Part shown: piece after piece, positions 4,871 to 6,718 of the stretch
How positions within the stretch are numbered: the first letter of the stretch is position 1
Layout of the letters: each line of letters begins with the position of its first letter
Assembly: GCA_027325475.1 (NCBI GenBank)
Contig: DAIEFO010000123.1
Location: forward strand, 1-6,718
Length of the DNA stretch: 6,718 nucleotides
Source: Desulfobacteraceae bacterium
GTDB lineage: Bacteria > Desulfobacterota > Desulfobacteria > Desulfobacterales > Desulfatirhabdiaceae
Reading direction: 5' to 3'
Notes under the pieces: generated by a model
Databases searched by the model: none
What the model was told of the DNA's origin: nothing
Seen by the model: the letters and a program-made list of their open reading frames with translations, nothing else
Translations under genes and position numbers: made by a program

Positions 4871-6718
4871 ATGACGGAACGGTCTTTGGCATCGAAGCGG
4901 ATTAGAAAAAATTTTGGCAAAATCAGGAAAATTGTTGAGATCCCTGACTTGATAGGGATGCAGCGGGAGTCATTCCAACGTTTTCTGCAAATGGATATTC
5001 CTCCAGAAAAACGTAAGGATATTGGACTTCAGGCGGTATTTAATTCCGTATTCCCCATTAAGGACTTTACCGGATGCGCTTCCCTTGAATTTGTAGATTA
5101 CCGTTTTGCTGAAATTAAACATGGCGTAGATGAATGCATCCATCGGGGAATGAGCTACGAAGTTCCCGTGCGCATTACGGTTCGTCTGGTGGTGTACGAT
5201 ACAGACAAGGATACGGGTTCTTCCAATATTCGAGATATAAAAGAGCAGGAGGTTTACTTCGGAACGATTCCGCTGATGACAGAGAAAGGCACTTTTATTA
5301 TCAACGGCACCGAAAGGGTGGTTGTCAGCCAGCTCCATCGTTCATCGGGCGTATTTTTTGACCATGACAAGGGCAAGACGCATTCCAGCGGCAAAGTCAT
5401 TTATACTTCGCGCATTATACCTGTGCGTGGCTCCTGGATTGATATGGAAATTGATCCGAAAGATATTGTATATATCCGTATCGACCGCCGCAGAAAATTT
5501 CCCGTGACGCTTTTGTTCAAGGCGTTTGGTTATACTCCAGAAGATCTTTTGTCTTATTTTTATGATTCCGAAAAAATTATTATCAAGTCAGATCAATATT
5601 TTAAGTCGTTTAATGAGGAATTCCTGAAGGGACAGCGGGCAAGCCAGGATATTGTTGACGCGACGACGGGTGAAGTCATTGTAAAAAAGGGCAGAGCAAT
5701 TACTCTGCGTGCTCTCAGACGCATGAAAGCGGATAATGTGGAGACGATTCCCATTACGCTTGATGAGTTGTACGGTAAAGTCATTGCTGCGACGGTATAT
5801 CATTCTCAAACTGGAGATGCCGTTGTAAGGGCGAATGAAAGTGTCACAGAAAACACGCTGGAGCGGTTGCATCAGGCGGGCATTACAGAATTCTCGATCC
5901 TGTATATTGACGGCTCAACGGCGAGTGATTCTATTCGCAAGACATTGTCGCTGGATAAGGTTCAATCCAGAAAAGAAGCGCTGATGGAGATTTATCGGAG
6001 GCTTCGTCCCGGAAATCCTGCAACTCCGGAAGTTGCGCAGGAATTTGTTGACCATTTATTTTTTAAATCCGCATTTTATGATTTATCCGGGGTGGGGCGT
6101 CTGAAAATTAATCAGAGCCTGGGGATCAACAGCAACATCGATTTGCGGATTTTGAGAAGAGAAGATATTCTGCTGACAGCCAAAACGCTGATCAGACTTC
6201 GCGATACCCAAGGAGTGGTGGACGATATCGACCATCTGGGGAACAGGCGGGTGCGGGCGGTCGGTGAACTTTTGGAAAACCAGTATCGTATCGGTCTGGT
6301 GCGCATGGAACGAGCGATCAAAGAGCGCATGGGGCTTCAGGAAATGGATGCGTTAATGCCTCATGATCTGGTGAATCCCAAGCCGGTTTCCGCAGTCGTC
6401 AAGGAATTTTTTGGGACGAGCCAATTGAGCCAGTTTATGGATCAGACCAATCCGCTTTCCGAGACAACCCACAAACGCCGTCTGAGCGCCTTGGGCCCCG
6501 GAGGACTCACGCGGGAACGGGCTGGATTTGAAGTCCGCGATGTCCATCCCTCTCATTATGGACGTATCTGCCCGATCGAAACACCTGAAGGCCCCAATAT
6601 TGGCCTGATCGTATCTTTGCGTACTTATGCTCAGGTGAATGAATATGGCTTTATTGAAACTCCTTATCGGGTCGTAAATCAAGGAGCCGTAACACCGAAA
6701 GTTCGTTTTTTGAGCGCT
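4871..6718 (+). CDS. rpoB: DNA-directed RNA polymerase subunit beta, 5' part (3' end outside window)
   Basis: Catalytic subunit of RNA polymerase; it forms part of the active-site cleft and the rifampicin pocket. The frame is open for 616 codons without a stop, about 45% of the usual 1,340-1,400 residues. It begins MTERSLASKRIRKNFGKIRK, with GGAG at 4862-4865 and a 5-nt spacer. Protrusion and lobe follow: VDYRFAEIKHGVDECIHRGM, then GTIPLMTEKGTFIINGTERV and VSQLHRSSGVFFDHDKGK. Around residues 235-345 lies a lobe insertion with a TTGEVIVKKGRAIT stretch, comparable to the proteobacterial lineage-specific insertion. GRLKINQSLG leads to the rifampicin region (515-541), followed by LTRERAGFEVRDVHPSHYGR and CPIETPEGPNIGL. 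rpoC would be expected downstream, outside the window. Confidence 0.98.
   Translation, partial: MTERSLASKRIRKNFGKIRKIVEIPDLIGMQRESFQRFLQMDIPPEKRKDIGLQAVFNSVFPIKDFTGCASLEFVDYRFAEIKHGVDECIHRGMSYEVPVRITVRLVVYDTDKDTGSSNIRDIKEQEVYFGTIPLMTEKGTFIINGTERVVVSQLHRSSGVFFDHDKGKTHSSGKVIYTSRIIPVRGSWIDMEIDPKDIVYIRIDRRRKFPVTLLFKAFGYTPEDLLSYFYDSEKIIIKSDQYFKSFNEEFLKGQRASQDIVDATTGEVIVKKGRAITLRALRRMKADNVETIPITLDELYGKVIAATVYHSQTGDAVVRANESVTENTLERLHQAGITEFSILYIDGSTASDSIRKTLSLDKVQSRKEALMEIYRRLRPGNPATPEVAQEFVDHLFFKSAFYDLSGVGRLKINQSLGINSNIDLRILRREDILLTAKTLIRLRDTQGVVDDIDHLGNRRVRAVGELLENQYRIGLVRMERAIKERMGLQEMDALMPHDLVNPKPVSAVVKEFFGTSQLSQFMDQTNPLSETTHKRRLSALGPGGLTRERAGFEVRDVHPSHYGRICPIETPEGPNIGLIVSLRTYAQVNEYGFIETPYRVVNQGAVTPKVRFLSA
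6413..6493 (+). other. Rifampicin-resistance-determining region of rpoB
   Basis: Codons 515-541 correspond to E. coli 507-533. The drug-contact residues known in E. coli (Q513, F514, D516, H526, R529, S531, L533) are all present, so a susceptible polymerase is predicted. Differences from E. coli are S508T, N518T, I524T and I530L. Equivalence is by alignment from memory with a constant offset of 8. Confidence 0.85.

Noticed and set aside
5134..5507. Small plus-strand frames within rpoB
   Set aside because: They lie in other frames of rpoB, whose own frame is continuous and highly conserved through this stretch.
1..6718. Search for a new defence, mobile or biosynthetic system
   Set aside because: Every coding stretch is a recognised housekeeping gene in a conserved order; no repeats, integrase, transposase or unknown gene cluster was seen.

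Overview
This window is a piece of the core translation/transcription gene cluster of a bacterium, all on the + strand: tuf (3' part) - rpmG - tRNA-Trp - secE - nusG - rplK - rplA - [L10 leader] - rplJ - rplL - [attenuator-like gap] - rpoB (5' part). The proteins read as a Gram-negative lineage. RpoB has the proteobacterial type of N-terminal lobe insertion, L33 has the four-cysteine zinc form, and SecE is the short one-membrane-span type with a long charged/low-complexity N-terminal extension. From gene order and protein character I infer a deltaproteobacterium in the broad sense (Desulfobacterota, perhaps near Desulfobacterales). This is pattern recognition, not a database result.

Layout. 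Positions 1-845 hold the last 280 codons of EF-Tu (end of domain 1, then domains 2 and 3). Ribosomal protein L33 follows 16 nt later (862-1011), then a complete tRNA-Trp with an encoded CCA (1054-1129). The 81-nt gap before secE holds a nested hairpin followed by six T residues that run straight into the secE ribosome binding site. secE (1211-1603) and nusG (1609-2145) are 5 nt apart. rplK (2168-2590) and rplA (2615-3322) follow closely. A 249-nt gap contains an L10-leader-type autoregulatory RNA, a sequence that can mask the rplJ ribosome binding site, and a good sigma-70-like promoter. rplJ (3572-4102) and rplL (4136-4516) encode the ribosomal stalk. A 354-nt non-coding gap holds a terminator-like hairpin near its start and a second hairpin near its end. 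rpoB begins at 4871 and runs off the window after 616 codons, past the rifampicin-binding region.

How it works together. EF-Tu and the L10/L12 stalk cooperate in elongation. L11 and L1 are the neighbouring large-subunit proteins, and L33 is another large-subunit protein. NusG and RpoB belong to the transcription machinery, and SecE is an essential part of the protein-export channel. Expression is probably tuned at the non-coding elements: read-through after tRNA-Trp, L10 feedback before rplJ, and attenuation/processing between rplL and rpoB.

I found no mobile element, CRISPR array, defence system or unknown protein-coding gene. The genes are ordinary and complete apart from the window edges. 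The parts worth a second look are the RNA/regulatory segments in the gaps.
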